Shown: piece by piece, positions 44,707 to 56,506 of the stretch
How the letters are laid out: each line of letters opens with the position of its first letter
Position numbering within the stretch: position 1 is the first letter of the stretch
DNA from: Thioalkalivibrio sp. ALJ3
GTDB lineage: Bacteria > Pseudomonadota > Gammaproteobacteria > Ectothiorhodospirales > Ectothiorhodospiraceae
Reading direction: 5' to 3'
Length of the DNA: 64,000 bases
Assembly: GCF_000377205.1 (NCBI RefSeq)
Contig: NZ_KB897910.1
Coordinates: 50,689 to 114,688, forward strand
The notes under the pieces: generated by a model
Databases searched by the model: none
Told to the model about the DNA's origin: nothing
What the model saw: only the letters and a program-made list of their open reading frames with translations
Translations under genes and position numbers: made by a program

Positions 44707-45644
44707 GCAGGCGCAAACCGGAAGACTACGGGCGCGTGGCGGTCCTGATGGGGGGCTGGTCCGGCGAGCGGGACATCTCGCTCAAGAGTGGCAATGCCGT
44801 GCTGGCCGCGCTGTGCCGCCAGGGCGTCGATGCCCATGCTGTCGATCTCACACCCGAGACGGCGCGCTGCATGGCACTGGAGGGCTACGACCGGGTGTTC
44901 ATCGCGCTGCATGGCGAGTGCGGCGAAGACGGGACACTGCAGGGCTGTCTTGACATGGCCGGCATGCCCTACACCGGGACCGGGGTCCTCGGCTCGGCGC
45001 TGGGCATGGACAAGCTGGCCTGCAAGCGCCTCTGGGCGGGCACGAACCTCCCGAGTGCGCCCTATCGGCTGCTGACGCCGGGCTTCGATCCGGAGGCGGT
45101 GGCCGACGCCCTCGGCCTGCCATTGATCGTGAAGCCCGCGCGCGGTGGTTCCAGCCTGGGTATCACACGAGTTGATCGTGCCGAGGACCTGCCGGCTGCC
45201 TTTGATGCGGCGCGCGTGCAGCCGGGGCAGGTGTTCGCCGAGCAGTGGATCACCGGACGCGAATACACCGTTGCGGTGCTCGGTAACGAGCCCCTGCCGG
45301 TGATCGAGATCCGCGCGGCGACCGGATTCTACGACTACCACGCGAAGTACGAGGCGGACGATACCGGCTACCTGTGCCCGCCCCCGGACCTGTCGCGCAG
45401 TGCGCAACTGGAGCTGCAGTCGCTGGCAATCGCCGCCTTTGCCGCCCTCGAGGGCTGTGGCTGGGGCCGGGTGGACATCCTGCAGGACGAACATGGCGAA
45501 AACTTCCTGATCGAGGTCAACACCATCCCCGGTATGACCGACCACTCGCTGGTGCCGAAGGCCGCCGCGCATGCGGGCATCGACTTCGACGAACTGTGCC
45601 TGCGCATCCTCGATTCCAGCTTCGAATGCGGAGGGCTGCGTTGA
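44703..45644 (+). CDS. ddl: D-alanine:D-alanine ligase
   Basis: A 313-residue ATP-grasp enzyme making the D-Ala-D-Ala consumed by MurF. Visible: VAVLMGGWSGERDISLKSG, IALHGECGEDGTLQG, LPLIVKPARGGSSLGITR, FYDYHAKYEADDTGYLCP and the metal-binding end FLIEVNTIPGMTDHSLVPKA. The position between murB and ftsQ marks it as the ddlB-type copy. Its stop overlaps the ftsQ TTG start. Confidence 0.96.
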   Translation: MSRRKPEDYGRVAVLMGGWSGERDISLKSGNAVLAALCRQGVDAHAVDLTPETARCMALEGYDRVFIALHGECGEDGTLQGCLDMAGMPYTGTGVLGSALGMDKLACKRLWAGTNLPSAPYRLLTPGFDPEAVADALGLPLIVKPARGGSSLGITRVDRAEDLPAAFDAARVQPGQVFAEQWITGREYTVAVLGNEPLPVIEIRAATGFYDYHAKYEADDTGYLCPPPDLSRSAQLELQSLAIAAFAALEGCGWGRVDILQDEHGENFLIEVNTIPGMTDHSLVPKAAAHAGIDFDELCLRILDSSFECGGLR

Positions 45645-46426
45645 ACGCGCGACGCACAACGCGACCCGCGCGGCGGCCAGCCGGGCCGTCGCGGCTGCAG
45701 GCCATGACGGGGCCGGGGCTGCGTCTGCTCGCCGGCATGGGACTGGCCGGGGCGCTGGTGCTGGGCTTCAGCCTGTGGCTGCACTTCGATCCGGACCAGC
45801 ACTTGCCGATTGGCTCCATCCAGATTACCGGCGAGCCGCGTCATGCCGACACGGACGCGATCCTCGAACAGGTGCGGGCGCATGCGCCGGGATTCGTGGG
45901 TACGGACCTCGAGGTGCTGCGTGAGGAGCTGCAGGCGATGCCCTGGGTGGACGCGGTGCAGCTGCGTCGGCGCTGGCCAGACACCCTGGAGATTCACGTG
46001 ACCGAGCCGGTCCCGGTGGCCCAGTGGGGCGACGACCACCTGGTCGACCGCCACGGGCGTCTGTTCGGACCGGTGGATCTCGCCGACTGGGATTTCCTGC
46101 CCGCACTGGCCGGCGAGGACGGCCGTCAGGTGGTGCTGATGCACCGCTACCTTGAGGTCTCCGCGCGCCTGGCCGATGCCGGGTTCGAGGTGGTGGGTGT
46201 GCACGAGGGCAAGCGGCATGACTGGACCATCCATTTGGCCGATGGCGCCGAGGTCCTGATGGGCCGTGACGTGAATCTGAATCGGCTGGGCCAGCTGGTG
46301 CGCGCGGCACCGGCCCTGCGGGCGCGCGAGGAAGCCCCGATTGCGCGGGTGGACCTGCGCTATCCGCACGGTCTGGCCGTGGCCTGGGCCGAGGAAGCGG
46401 ACAACAACGGCGGCAACGCCCGATGA
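45641..46426 (+). CDS. ftsQ: Cell division protein FtsQ
   Basis: About 261 residues: basic cytoplasmic N-terminus (RRTTRPARRPAG), one membrane helix (GMGLAGALVLGFSLWLHF), a POTRA domain (PIGSIQITGEPRHADTDAIL) and the FtsQ beta domain. FtsQ links the early and late divisome via FtsB and FtsL. The start is TTG 45641, supported by GGAGGG five bases upstream and the TTGA overlap with ddl; ATG 45704 would remove the basic N-terminus. Confidence 0.9.
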   Translation: MNARRTTRPARRPAGPSRLQAMTGPGLRLLAGMGLAGALVLGFSLWLHFDPDQHLPIGSIQITGEPRHADTDAILEQVRAHAPGFVGTDLEVLREELQAMPWVDAVQLRRRWPDTLEIHVTEPVPVAQWGDDHLVDRHGRLFGPVDLADWDFLPALAGEDGRQVVLMHRYLEVSARLADAGFEVVGVHEGKRHDWTIHLADGAEVLMGRDVNLNRLGQLVRAAPALRAREEAPIARVDLRYPHGLAVAWAEEADNNGGNAR

Positions 46427-46449
46427 CACGAATGACAGGACGCAGAAAG

Positions 46450-47685
46450 ATGATGGCAAAGAAGTCGGAACCCGGACTGATCGTCGGCCTGGATGTCGGT
46501 ACCTCGAAGATCGAGGCGATCGTCGGCGAGCTGACCGACGAGGGCGAGATCGAGATCATCGGCATCGGCTCCTCGCCGTCGCGCGGGCTGAAGAAGGGTG
46601 TGGTCGTCAACATCGAGTCCACCGTCCAGTCGATCCAGCGCGCGGTCGAGGAGGCCGAGCTGATGGCCGGCTGCGAGATCCACTCGGTCTACACCGGGAT
46701 CGCCGGTTCCCACATCAAGAGCTACAACTCCACCGGCGTGGTCGCGATCAAGGACGGCGAGGTGGTCGCCGGCGACGTCGATCGGGTGATCGATGCCGCC
46801 CGCGCGATCGCGATCCCGGCCGACCAGCGCATCCTCCACGTGCTGCCGCAGGAATACATCATCGACGAGCAGGAGGGCATCCGCGAGCCGATCGGGATGT
46901 CCGGGGTGCGGCTGGAGGCCAAGGTGCACCTGGTCACCGGCGCGGTGTCCGCGGCGCAGAACATCGTCAAGTGCGTGGAGCGCTGCGGGCTGCGGGTGGA
47001 CGACATCATCCTCGAACAGCTCGCCTCCAGCTATTCGGTGCTCAGCGAGGACGAGAAGGACCTGGGCGTCTGCCTGGTGGACATCGGCGGCGGGACCACC
47101 GACATCGCGGTGTTCGCCCACGGCGCGATCATGCACACCGCGGTGATCCCGATTGCCGGGGATCAGGTGACCAACGACATCGCGGTCGCCCTGCGCACGC
47201 CGACCCAGTACGCCGATGAACTCAAGATCAAGTACGCCTGTGCGCTGCGCACGCTGGCCGACCCGGGCGAGACCATCGAGGTCCCGGGTGTCGGTGATCG
47301 CGCCGCGCGCCGGCTGTCGCGCCAGACGCTCGCCTCCGTGGTCGAGCCGCGCTACGAGGAGCTGCTGCAGCTGGTGCAGGCGGAACTGCGCCGCAGCGGT
47401 ACCGAGGAAATGATTGCCGCCGGGGTGGTGCTCACCGGTGGCTCGTCCCGAATGGAAGGTGTGGTGGACCTCGCCGAAGAGGTCTTTCACATGCCCGTAC
47501 GCCTGGGGGTGCCGCAGCGCGTCACCGGGCTCCTGGATGTGGTGAAGAACCCGATCCACGCGACGGGGGTGGGGCTGTTGCTCTACGCCCGCGAGTCGCG
47601 TGCGGAGCAGGAGGCCCGGCCCGTGAGCAGCGGGTTCCAGGGTGTATGGGCGCGCATGAAGCGCTGGTTTTCCGGGCAGCTCTGA
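46450..47685 (+). CDS. ftsA: Cell division protein FtsA
   Basis: About 411 residues, an actin-like ATPase that ties FtsZ to the membrane. Visible: phosphate-1 loop IVGLDVGTSKIEAIVGE, the 1C domain, LGVCLVDIGGGTTDIAVF as phosphate-2, GGSSRMEGVVDLAEE near the adenosine site, and a C-terminal amphipathic helix (VWARMKRWFSGQL) for membrane binding. Start ATG 46450 or 46453; ATG 46423 overlaps the ftsQ stop but gives an atypical extra N-terminus. Confidence 0.95.
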   Translation: MMAKKSEPGLIVGLDVGTSKIEAIVGELTDEGEIEIIGIGSSPSRGLKKGVVVNIESTVQSIQRAVEEAELMAGCEIHSVYTGIAGSHIKSYNSTGVVAIKDGEVVAGDVDRVIDAARAIAIPADQRILHVLPQEYIIDEQEGIREPIGMSGVRLEAKVHLVTGAVSAAQNIVKCVERCGLRVDDIILEQLASSYSVLSEDEKDLGVCLVDIGGGTTDIAVFAHGAIMHTAVIPIAGDQVTNDIAVALRTPTQYADELKIKYACALRTLADPGETIEVPGVGDRAARRLSRQTLASVVEPRYEELLQLVQAELRRSGTEEMIAAGVVLTGGSSRMEGVVDLAEEVFHMPVRLGVPQRVTGLLDVVKNPIHATGVGLLLYARESRAEQEARPVSSGFQGVWARMKRWFSGQL

Positions 47686-47710
47686 TGATCAGGGCGACCG
47701 GGTTTATGGG

Positions 47711-47730
47711 GGCCGGACCGCTCTCCGGCC
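47711..47730 (+). promoter_or_regulatory. Hairpin in the ftsA-ftsZ gap
   Basis: GGCCGGA and TCCGGCC pair around a 6-nt loop in the 91-bp gap, the longest gap inside the dcw cluster. It could attenuate transcription or set the 5' end of an ftsZ transcript. No T tract follows, and no convincing promoter was found in the gap. Confidence 0.4.
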
Positions 47731-47776
47731 ATGGGCAAACAACTGACATGTACACACGAATCGAGAGGACGCAGCC

Positions 47777-48934
47777 ATGACGTTCGAACTGATGGATACC
47801 TTTAGCCAGAACGCCACGATCAAGGTCGTTGGTGTTGGGGGTGGTGGCGGCAATGCCGTACAGCACATGGTTCACTCGCAACTCGACGGCGTGGACTTCA
47901 TCTGCGCCAATACCGATGCCCAGGCCCTGAAGAGCCTGGACTCCAAGACGCTGCTGCAGCTGGGTGGCGATATCACCAAGGGCCTGGGTGCCGGGGCCGA
48001 TCCGTCGGTCGGGCGCGAGGCGGCCCTGGAAGATCGCGAGCGCATCCAGGACCTGCTCCAGGGTGCGGACATGGTGTTCATTACCGCCGGTATGGGTGGC
48101 GGTACGGGCACCGGTGCGGCCCCGGTCGTTGCGCAGATCGCCAAGGAGATGGGCATCCTGACGGTCGCGGTGGTCACCAAGCCGTTCCCGTTCGAGGGCA
48201 AGAAGCGCATGCAGGTGGCCGTGTCCGGGATCAAGGCGCTGACCGAGCAGGTCGATTCGCTGATCACCATCCCGAACGAGAAGCTGCTGACCGTGCTGGG
48301 CAAGAACACCACGCTGCTGGATGCCTTCAAGGCCGCCAATGACGTGCTGTTCGGTGCGGTGCAGGGGATCGCGGAGCTGATCACCCGTCCCGGCCTGATC
48401 AACGTCGACTTTGCCGACGTGCGCAACGTGATGCGCGAGATGGGCATGGCGATGATGGGTACCGGCACGGGTACCGGCGAGGATCGTGCGCGTCAGGCTG
48501 CCGAGGCCGCGATTGCCAGCCCGCTGCTCGAGGATGTCGATATCTCCGGTGCCCGCGGGATTCTGGTGAACGTCACCGGGGGCATGGATGTCGGTATCGG
48601 CGAGTTCGAGGAGGTCGGTGAAGCGGTGAAGGCCCTCGCCTCCGAGGATGCGACCGTGGTGGTCGGTACCGTGATCGATCCCGAGATGAGCGACGAGCTC
48701 CGCGTGACCCTGGTGGCCACCGGTCTGGGCGCCCAGTCGTCCCAGCAGGAGCGCCCACAGGTGCGCGTCGTCGATGCCCAACCGAAGCGCGCAGTGGGTT
48801 CCGATGTCGAGGTGGACCTCGATCAGCCGACGGTCAAGCGCCGCGGCGGGGACAACCTTGCGGTCGACTACAACCAGCAGCAGGGCATTGATGTGCTGGA
48901 TATTCCGGCATTCCTGCGCAAACAAGCCGACTGA
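47777..48934 (+). CDS. ftsZ: Cell division GTPase FtsZ
   Basis: A 385-residue tubulin homologue forming the division ring. Visible: [17 protein letters not shown], the GTP signature GGGTGTG at 107-113, the T7 loop [11 protein letters not shown], and the conserved C-terminal peptide [14 protein letters not shown], which binds FtsA, ZipA and ZapD. A ZapD gene is present 8 kb downstream. A short acidic linker of about 60 residues separates the core from the tail. Confidence 0.97.
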   Translation: MTFELMDTFSQNATIKVVGVGGGGGNAVQHMVHSQLDGVDFICANTDAQALKSLDSKTLLQLGGDITKGLGAGADPSVGREAALEDRERIQDLLQGADMVFITAGMGGGTGTGAAPVVAQIAKEMGILTVAVVTKPFPFEGKKRMQVAVSGIKALTEQVDSLITIPNEKLLTVLGKNTTLLDAFKAANDVLFGAVQGIAELITRPGLINVDFADVRNVMREMGMAMMGTGTGTGEDRARQAAEAAIASPLLEDVDISGARGILVNVTGGMDVGIGEFEEVGEAVKALASEDATVVVGTVIDPEMSDELRVTLVATGLGAQSSQQERPQVRVVDAQPKRAVGSDVEVDLDQPTVKRRGGDNLAVDYNQQQGIDVLDIPAFLRKQAD

Positions 48935-48997
48935 GCAAGGGGCCGCATGCAGGGAGAGCGGAAACTTGCAATAATGCGGTAATCGTTGTGTGCATGA

Positions 48998-49021
48998 GGA
49001 GCCCGGGAGGGCCCGGGCTCC
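48998..49021 (+). terminator. GC-rich hairpin between ftsZ and lpxC
   Basis: GGAGCCCGGG pairs with CCCGGGCTCC around a 4-nt loop. It lies 64 bp after ftsZ and 34 bp before the lpxC start. No T tract follows, so it may be a partial terminator or mRNA-stability element that separates dcw expression from lpxC. Confidence 0.55.
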
Positions 49022-49054
49022 ACTATGCACTTTAAAAACAAGAGGTTATCTGCG

Positions 49055-49978
49055 TTGATTCGACAAAGAACGCTGAAAAACAGCATTCGGGCCACTGGCG
49101 TGGGTCTGCATACCGGGGAAAAGGTCGTGCTGACGTTGCGACCGGCGCCGGTGAATACCGGGATCGTCTTCCATCGAAGCGACCTGGACCCCGTCGTGGA
49201 AATCCCGGCCCGTGCGGAGAACGTGGGCGACACGCGCTTGTCGACAACGCTGGTCAAGGGAGACGTGCGCGTCTCCACAGTGGAACACCTGCTCTCCGCG
49301 ATCGCGGGGCTGGGCATCGACAACCTGCACGTGGATGTCAGTGCCGCCGAGGTCCCGATCATGGACGGCAGTGCCGGGCCGTTTGTATTCCTGTTGCAGT
49401 CCGCCGGGCTGAAGGAACAGGACGCCCCCAAGGAATTCATCCGGGTGAAGCGCAGCGTGGAAGTCCGCGAGGGCGACAAATGGGTGCGCTTCGACCCCTA
49501 TGACGGGTTCAAGGTCGGTTTCTGCATCGACTTCGAACACCCGATGTTTACCGACGGAAGCCAGCGCGCCGAGCTGGACTTCTCGTCCACCTCCTTCGTG
49601 AAGGAGGTTTCGCGTGCCCGGACCTTCGGGTTCATGCGCGACATCGAGGCCCTGCGCGCCAATCAGCTGGCACTGGGTGGCAGCCTGGACAACGCAGTAG
49701 TGCTCGATGACTACAAGATCCTGAACGAAAACGGTCTGCGCTATGACAACGAGCTGGTCAAGCACAAGATCCTCGACGTGGTCGGTGATCTGTACCTGCT
49801 GGGCCACAGCCTGATCGGTGCGTTCACGGGCCACAAGTCCGGACACGCCCTCAACAATCAGTTGATTCGCCAACTGGCAGCGGACCAGACGGCCTGGGAA
49901 AAGGTCACCTTCGAGGACCCCTCGGAGCGACTGCCGATTTCCTTCGGGCAGCTGGCGCCAACGATCGCTGGCAGTTAG
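49055..49978 (+). CDS. lpxC: UDP-3-O-acyl-GlcNAc deacetylase
   Basis: About 307 residues, the zinc enzyme committing to lipid A synthesis. Visible: [18 protein letters not shown], zinc ligand His in [28 protein letters not shown], and [14 protein letters not shown] plus [14 protein letters not shown] with further zinc and catalytic His. TTG 49055 is preferred: the protein then begins LIRQRTLKN like E. coli LpxC (MIKQRTLKR), with AGAGG upstream. ATG 49025 would add ten atypical residues and sits just beside the hairpin. Confidence 0.94.
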   Translation: MIRQRTLKNSIRATGVGLHTGEKVVLTLRPAPVNTGIVFHRSDLDPVVEIPARAENVGDTRLSTTLVKGDVRVSTVEHLLSAIAGLGIDNLHVDVSAAEVPIMDGSAGPFVFLLQSAGLKEQDAPKEFIRVKRSVEVREGDKWVRFDPYDGFKVGFCIDFEHPMFTDGSQRAELDFSSTSFVKEVSRARTFGFMRDIEALRANQLALGGSLDNAVVLDDYKILNENGLRYDNELVKHKILDVVGDLYLLGHSLIGAFTGHKSGHALNNQLIRQLAADQTAWEKVTFEDPSERLPISFGQLAPTIAGS

Positions 49979-50004
49979 GGCGGTCCTGTCCTGTGCAGCG
50001 AGGG

Positions 50005-50433
50005 CTAGCTTCGCTGCGGGGGCACTGCCGCCAGGCGTTTTAGCGCCTCGGCCAGTTCCGGGTCGCTGACCGAGCGCGCGGTCTGCATGAGTAGCGAGCG
50101 GGCCGACTCCGGGATCTCGCGCTGGACCGCGACCGGCTCGGGTTGCGGCGCGCGCGGCGTGCTGTCGAGCCGGATACGCACCTCGGCGGGGGCCTCGATG
50201 CCGGCCGCCGCGAGCGTCTTGAGCAGCTCGCGCTGCTGGAAGCGGATCTCGGTTGCCAGGGCGCGGTCGGCGCAGACCGCGATCAGGGTGGCCCCCTGTC
50301 GCGTCAGCGCCAGGCGTCCGCTCTGCAACTCGTCTCCGACCAGCGGGGCGAGGGCGCGTTCCAGTTCCCGGTCGCGGGAACAGTGAGCGCTCAGGTCCGC
50401 CGCGACAAAGCGGTTCGCGGGGCGCGGCATCAT
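50005..50433 (-). CDS. DUF721/DciA family protein, probable replicative helicase operator
   Basis: About 142 residues. The central DUF721 domain is visible in LAPLVGDELQSGRLALTRQGATLIAVCADRALATEI with a following helix; the C-terminal part is a Pro-rich linker and a helical tail. DciA proteins help load DnaB in bacteria that lack DnaC. The lpxC-DciA-M23-secA neighbourhood is common in gammaproteobacteria. Start ATG 50433 or 50430, with GGAG upstream; the frame is open further to 50487. Divergent from the M23 peptidase. Confidence 0.85.
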   Translation of the reverse strand: MMPRPANRFVAADLSAHCSRDRELERALAPLVGDELQSGRLALTRQGATLIAVCADRALATEIRFQQRELLKTLAAAGIEAPAEVRIRLDSTPRAPQPEPVAVQREIPESARSLLMQTARSVSDPELAEALKRLAAVPPQRS

Positions 50434-50481
50434 CGGCGCGGCTCCGCGAACACTGACAGTACAAGAGTGATTGAGAAACGC

Positions 50482-51372
50482 ATGCAACTGATCGTACTAC
50501 GACCGGATGGCCTTTGTACCCGACTGCCATTTCGTGCCGCCCTGATCCTTGCCTTCACGCTGCTCGCCCTGGTGGTGGCCTCGGTCGCCGCTGCCTACTG
50601 GGTCGGACAGCAACAGCGCGAGGTCATCCAGGTCCCGGTGGTGCCGGGCAGCGACCAGGCCGTGATCGAGGCCGCCGAGCGCGAGGTCGCGCACGAGGGC
50701 CTGAAACATCTGGCGGAGCGTGTGGTTGCGCTGGAGCGCCAGCTTGCTCGTGTGGATCTGCGTATGCGTTCGGTCGGCGAGACCCTCGACCTGGACCTCT
50801 CCGAGCTGGGGCTCGCGATGGGTGGGCAGGGTGGCCCCGAGCTCGAGGGCCCGAATTCCCCTGTTGCGATGGATGAACGCCTCCAAGCCCTGGAACGCCT
50901 GCTCAACCGGCACCAGGCGTCAGTGGCCCTGATCGACGACACACTGCGCGAGGATGCCTCGCGTGAGGCCCTGCTCCCGCAGCTCATGCCGGTGGACGAC
51001 GAGGCCTGGATCAGTTCCGCGTTTGGGTATCGCAACGATCCCTTTACGGGTGAGCGGCGCTTCCATTCCGGCATGGATTTCGCCGGTAGCCATGGATCTG
51101 AGATCCGTGCCGCCGGTGGTGGGATCGTCGTGTTCTCGGGCAAGCGCGACGCCTACGGCAAGATGATCGAGATCGACCACGGGGGTGGCCTGCGTACCCG
51201 CTATGCCCACAACTCGGAGCTACTGGTCGATCCCGGGCAGCGGGTGAGCGCCGGTGACACCATCGCGCGGATGGGCCGTACGGGGCGTGCCACCGATACG
51301 CACCTTCATTACGAGGTGCTGAAAGCCGGGCAGGCAGTCAACCCCTACGATTTCCTGCCCTCGGACGATTAA
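50482..51372 (+). CDS. M23-family (LytM-type) membrane-anchored peptidase
   Basis: A 296-residue protein: N-terminal membrane helix (AALILAFTLLALVVASVAAAYWVG), coiled-coil periplasmic region (about 60-145), then an M23 domain. Zinc site residues fall in HSGMDFAG (His and Asp) and DTHLHYEV (HxH), so the domain looks catalytically complete. It would cut or regulate peptidoglycan cross-links. The substrate bond is unknown. Lies between the DciA-like gene and secA, as in many relatives. Confidence 0.9.
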   Translation: MQLIVLRPDGLCTRLPFRAALILAFTLLALVVASVAAAYWVGQQQREVIQVPVVPGSDQAVIEAAEREVAHEGLKHLAERVVALERQLARVDLRMRSVGETLDLDLSELGLAMGGQGGPELEGPNSPVAMDERLQALERLLNRHQASVALIDDTLREDASREALLPQLMPVDDEAWISSAFGYRNDPFTGERRFHSGMDFAGSHGSEIRAAGGGIVVFSGKRDAYGKMIEIDHGGGLRTRYAHNSELLVDPGQRVSAGDTIARMGRTGRATDTHLHYEVLKAGQAVNPYDFLPSDD

Positions 51373-51499
51373 GCTAGCGTCCACTGAACGTTGAAAACCT
51401 TTCCCGGCTCCGCCACCGCGCAGCTGGTGGGCGGATGGTTTATCCTAGATAGGTTTCGGACAACGGCGGGTTCTAGCAAACCCCCTCAAGCGGATCCCT

Positions 51500-54286
<2,787 letters not shown>

Positions 54287-54296
54287 GCGTCTAGGT

Positions 54297-55508
54297 ATGG
54301 CCGTTGGGCTGCAACCCCCGGATACATTACTGCCGGTGCCGGGCATCCGTCTGGCCACGACGGCAGCGGGTATCCGCTACGCCGGACGCGATGACCTGGT
54401 GTTGATCGACGCGGGGCCGGATGCCGCCATTGCCGCGCTGTACACCACCAACGCCTTCTGCGCTGCTCCGGTCATCGTGGCCCGCGACCACCAGGCTGTG
54501 ACTTCGGGCCGCTGGCTGCTGATCAACGCGGGCAACGCCAATGCCGGTACCGGCGAGCCGGGACTCGCCGCTGCGCGGGCCTGCTGTGAGGCGGTCGCCG
54601 ATGTGGTGGGTGGCGAAGCTCGCACGGTGTTGCCGTTTTCCACCGGCGTGATCGGCGAGCCATTGCCAGTCGAGCGGATCACCACGGCCTTGCCTACACT
54701 GTACGCCGCTATGGTCCCGAATGGCTGGATGCAGGCGGGCCGCGCAATCATGACCACGGATACCGTGCTCAAAGGCGGCAGTCGTCGCATCGAGCTCTCG
54801 GGCGGTAGCGTGACTCTGACCGGGATCGCCAAGGGCTCGGGGATGATTCACCCGAACATGGCCACCATGCTCGGGTTCATCGGGACCGATCTCGCCATCA
54901 CCGAAGCCGATCTGCTGCCTTTGCTGCGCGAAGCGAATGCGGACAGTTTCAATGCCATTACGGTGGATGGCGATACCTCCACCAACGATGCGCTCGTCTG
55001 CATGGCCTCGGGTGCCAGTGGTGCGGCGCTGGCCACGACCGAGGACCGCGAGGCTTTTACGCGCGCTCTCGGGGGGCTGTGCCTCGAACTCGCCCAGGCG
55101 ATCGTGCGTGACGGTGAAGGTGCGACCAAGTTCGTGACCGTGGTGGTTGAGTCGGCACGTGACGAAGCCGAGGCCGCACGGGTGGCCGAAACCGTGGCCC
55201 TGTCGCCCCTGGTCAAGACCGCTCTGTTCGCGTCCGATCCCAATTGGGGGCGCATCCTGGCCGCAGTCGGTCGCGCCGGCGTCACGGATCTGGTGATCGA
55301 GCAGGTCGCCATCACCGTAAATGATGTCGAGATTGTGCGCGGGGGCGGGCGTTCCCCGGGCTACACCGAGGCAGCCGGGCAGCAGGCCTTCGCGCAGGAC
55401 GAGATCGAGATCCGCATCGCGCTCGGTCGAGGTCCCGCAGTCGCCCGCAAGTACACCTGTGACTTCTCCCACGAGTACGTTCGTATCAATGCCGAATACC
55501 GGTCCTGA
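54297..55508 (+). CDS. argJ: Bifunctional ornithine acetyltransferase / N-acetylglutamate synthase
   Basis: A 403-residue arginine-pathway enzyme that self-cleaves into two chains. The cleavage and nucleophile site is in KGSGMIHPNMATML with Thr190; the oxyanion pair lies in the FSTGVIGEPLP region, and C-terminal DPNWGRILAAVGRAG is conserved. It recycles acetyl groups between acetylornithine and glutamate. ATG is 10 bp after secA. Its 3' end overlaps the MutT-ThiE start by 20 bp. Confidence 0.96.
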   Translation: MAVGLQPPDTLLPVPGIRLATTAAGIRYAGRDDLVLIDAGPDAAIAALYTTNAFCAAPVIVARDHQAVTSGRWLLINAGNANAGTGEPGLAAARACCEAVADVVGGEARTVLPFSTGVIGEPLPVERITTALPTLYAAMVPNGWMQAGRAIMTTDTVLKGGSRRIELSGGSVTLTGIAKGSGMIHPNMATMLGFIGTDLAITEADLLPLLREANADSFNAITVDGDTSTNDALVCMASGASGAALATTEDREAFTRALGGLCLELAQAIVRDGEGATKFVTVVVESARDEAEAARVAETVALSPLVKTALFASDPNWGRILAAVGRAGVTDLVIEQVAITVNDVEIVRGGGRSPGYTEAAGQQAFAQDEIEIRIALGRGPAVARKYTCDFSHEYVRINAEYRS

Positions 55509-56466
55509 GCCGGTGGATCCCGACTCTCCACTGGAAGTTGCGGTGGGGCTGGTCCTTGATGCGACGGGGCGGGTTCTGGTCAGCCGTCGGCTGGCGGGCC
55601 GGCACCTGGCCGGCTTCTGGGAGTTTCCTGGCGGCAAGATCGACTCGGGCGAGAGCGCCTTCGCGGGCCTCGCGCGCGAGCTGCACGAGGAGCTTGGGAT
55701 TCTCGTTCATGCGGGTGTTCAGTGCCTGACCGTGCGTCATGACTTTTCCGAGTGCTCCGTGGCCCTGCGCGTGTTCCGGGTGACGGACTGGTCGGGCGAG
55801 GTGCATGGCCGCGAGGGCCAGGAATGGGCCTGGCGTGATCCCGGCACTCTGGACCCGACGGATTTCCCCGCCGCCAACCATCCGATGTTCCAGGCCCTGG
55901 TCCTGCCGCATCGCTATCTGATCACCCCGGAGCCCACTAGTGCGGCGGAGATCCCGACGGTGGTCGAACAGGTCCAGACGGCGCTGGCTCGCTTGACCAG
56001 CCCTATGTTGCAGGTGCGTGCCCCGAGTCTGGGGCGGGCGGATTACCGTGCCCTGATCGAGCCGCTGTATGGCTTCGCCCATGCCCGTGGCATCCCGCTA
56101 CTCGCGAATGCACCGTGGGCGTGGGTAGACGATCTCCCGGGTGTGGGCTGGCACCTGCCGGAACGGCGCTGGCGTGAGTGCTCCGCGCGCCCGGTGGTGT
56201 CGGGACCGGTAGCCGCTTCGGTGCACGATGCCGAGGGGCTGTCCATGGCCACCCGGTTGGGGCTCGATTTCGCGGTCTTGAGTCCGGTCCGGGCCACCGC
56301 ATCCCACCGTGGTGTGCCCGGTATGGGATGGGAGGCGTTTGCCGAGCAGGTGCGCGAGGCGGGAATCCCGGTTTATGCCCTTGGTGGCATGCAGGAGGGT
56401 GACCTGGAGCGCGCTCGGGCCCTTGGCGCGCAGGGTATCGCGGCGATCCGGGGATTGCTGGGCTAA
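55489..56466 (+). CDS. MutT-type Nudix hydrolase fused to a ThiE/TenI-like domain
   Basis: A 325-residue fusion. Residues 10-140 are a MutT-like Nudix hydrolase; the Nudix box starts at GGKIDSGES (48-56) and continues to RELHEELGI, matching GX5EX7REUXEEXGU. MutT removes 8-oxo-dGTP from nucleotide pools. Residues 165-325 are a TIM-barrel domain of the thiamine phosphate synthase/TenI type (FAVLSPVRATASHRGVPGMGW, IPVYALGGMQEGDLERA), shorter than full ThiE and possibly non-catalytic. This fusion is recurrent in gammaproteobacteria downstream of argJ or secA. ATG 55489 lies inside argJ. Confidence 0.9.
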   Translation: MPNTGPEPVDPDSPLEVAVGLVLDATGRVLVSRRLAGRHLAGFWEFPGGKIDSGESAFAGLARELHEELGILVHAGVQCLTVRHDFSECSVALRVFRVTDWSGEVHGREGQEWAWRDPGTLDPTDFPAANHPMFQALVLPHRYLITPEPTSAAEIPTVVEQVQTALARLTSPMLQVRAPSLGRADYRALIEPLYGFAHARGIPLLANAPWAWVDDLPGVGWHLPERRWRECSARPVVSGPVAASVHDAEGLSMATRLGLDFAVLSPVRATASHRGVPGMGWEAFAEQVREAGIPVYALGGMQEGDLERARALGAQGIAAIRGLLG

Positions 56467-56506
56467 GCCTCTCGCTCAGGATCGAGTTGGGGGGCGTGCC
56501 GCGGGC

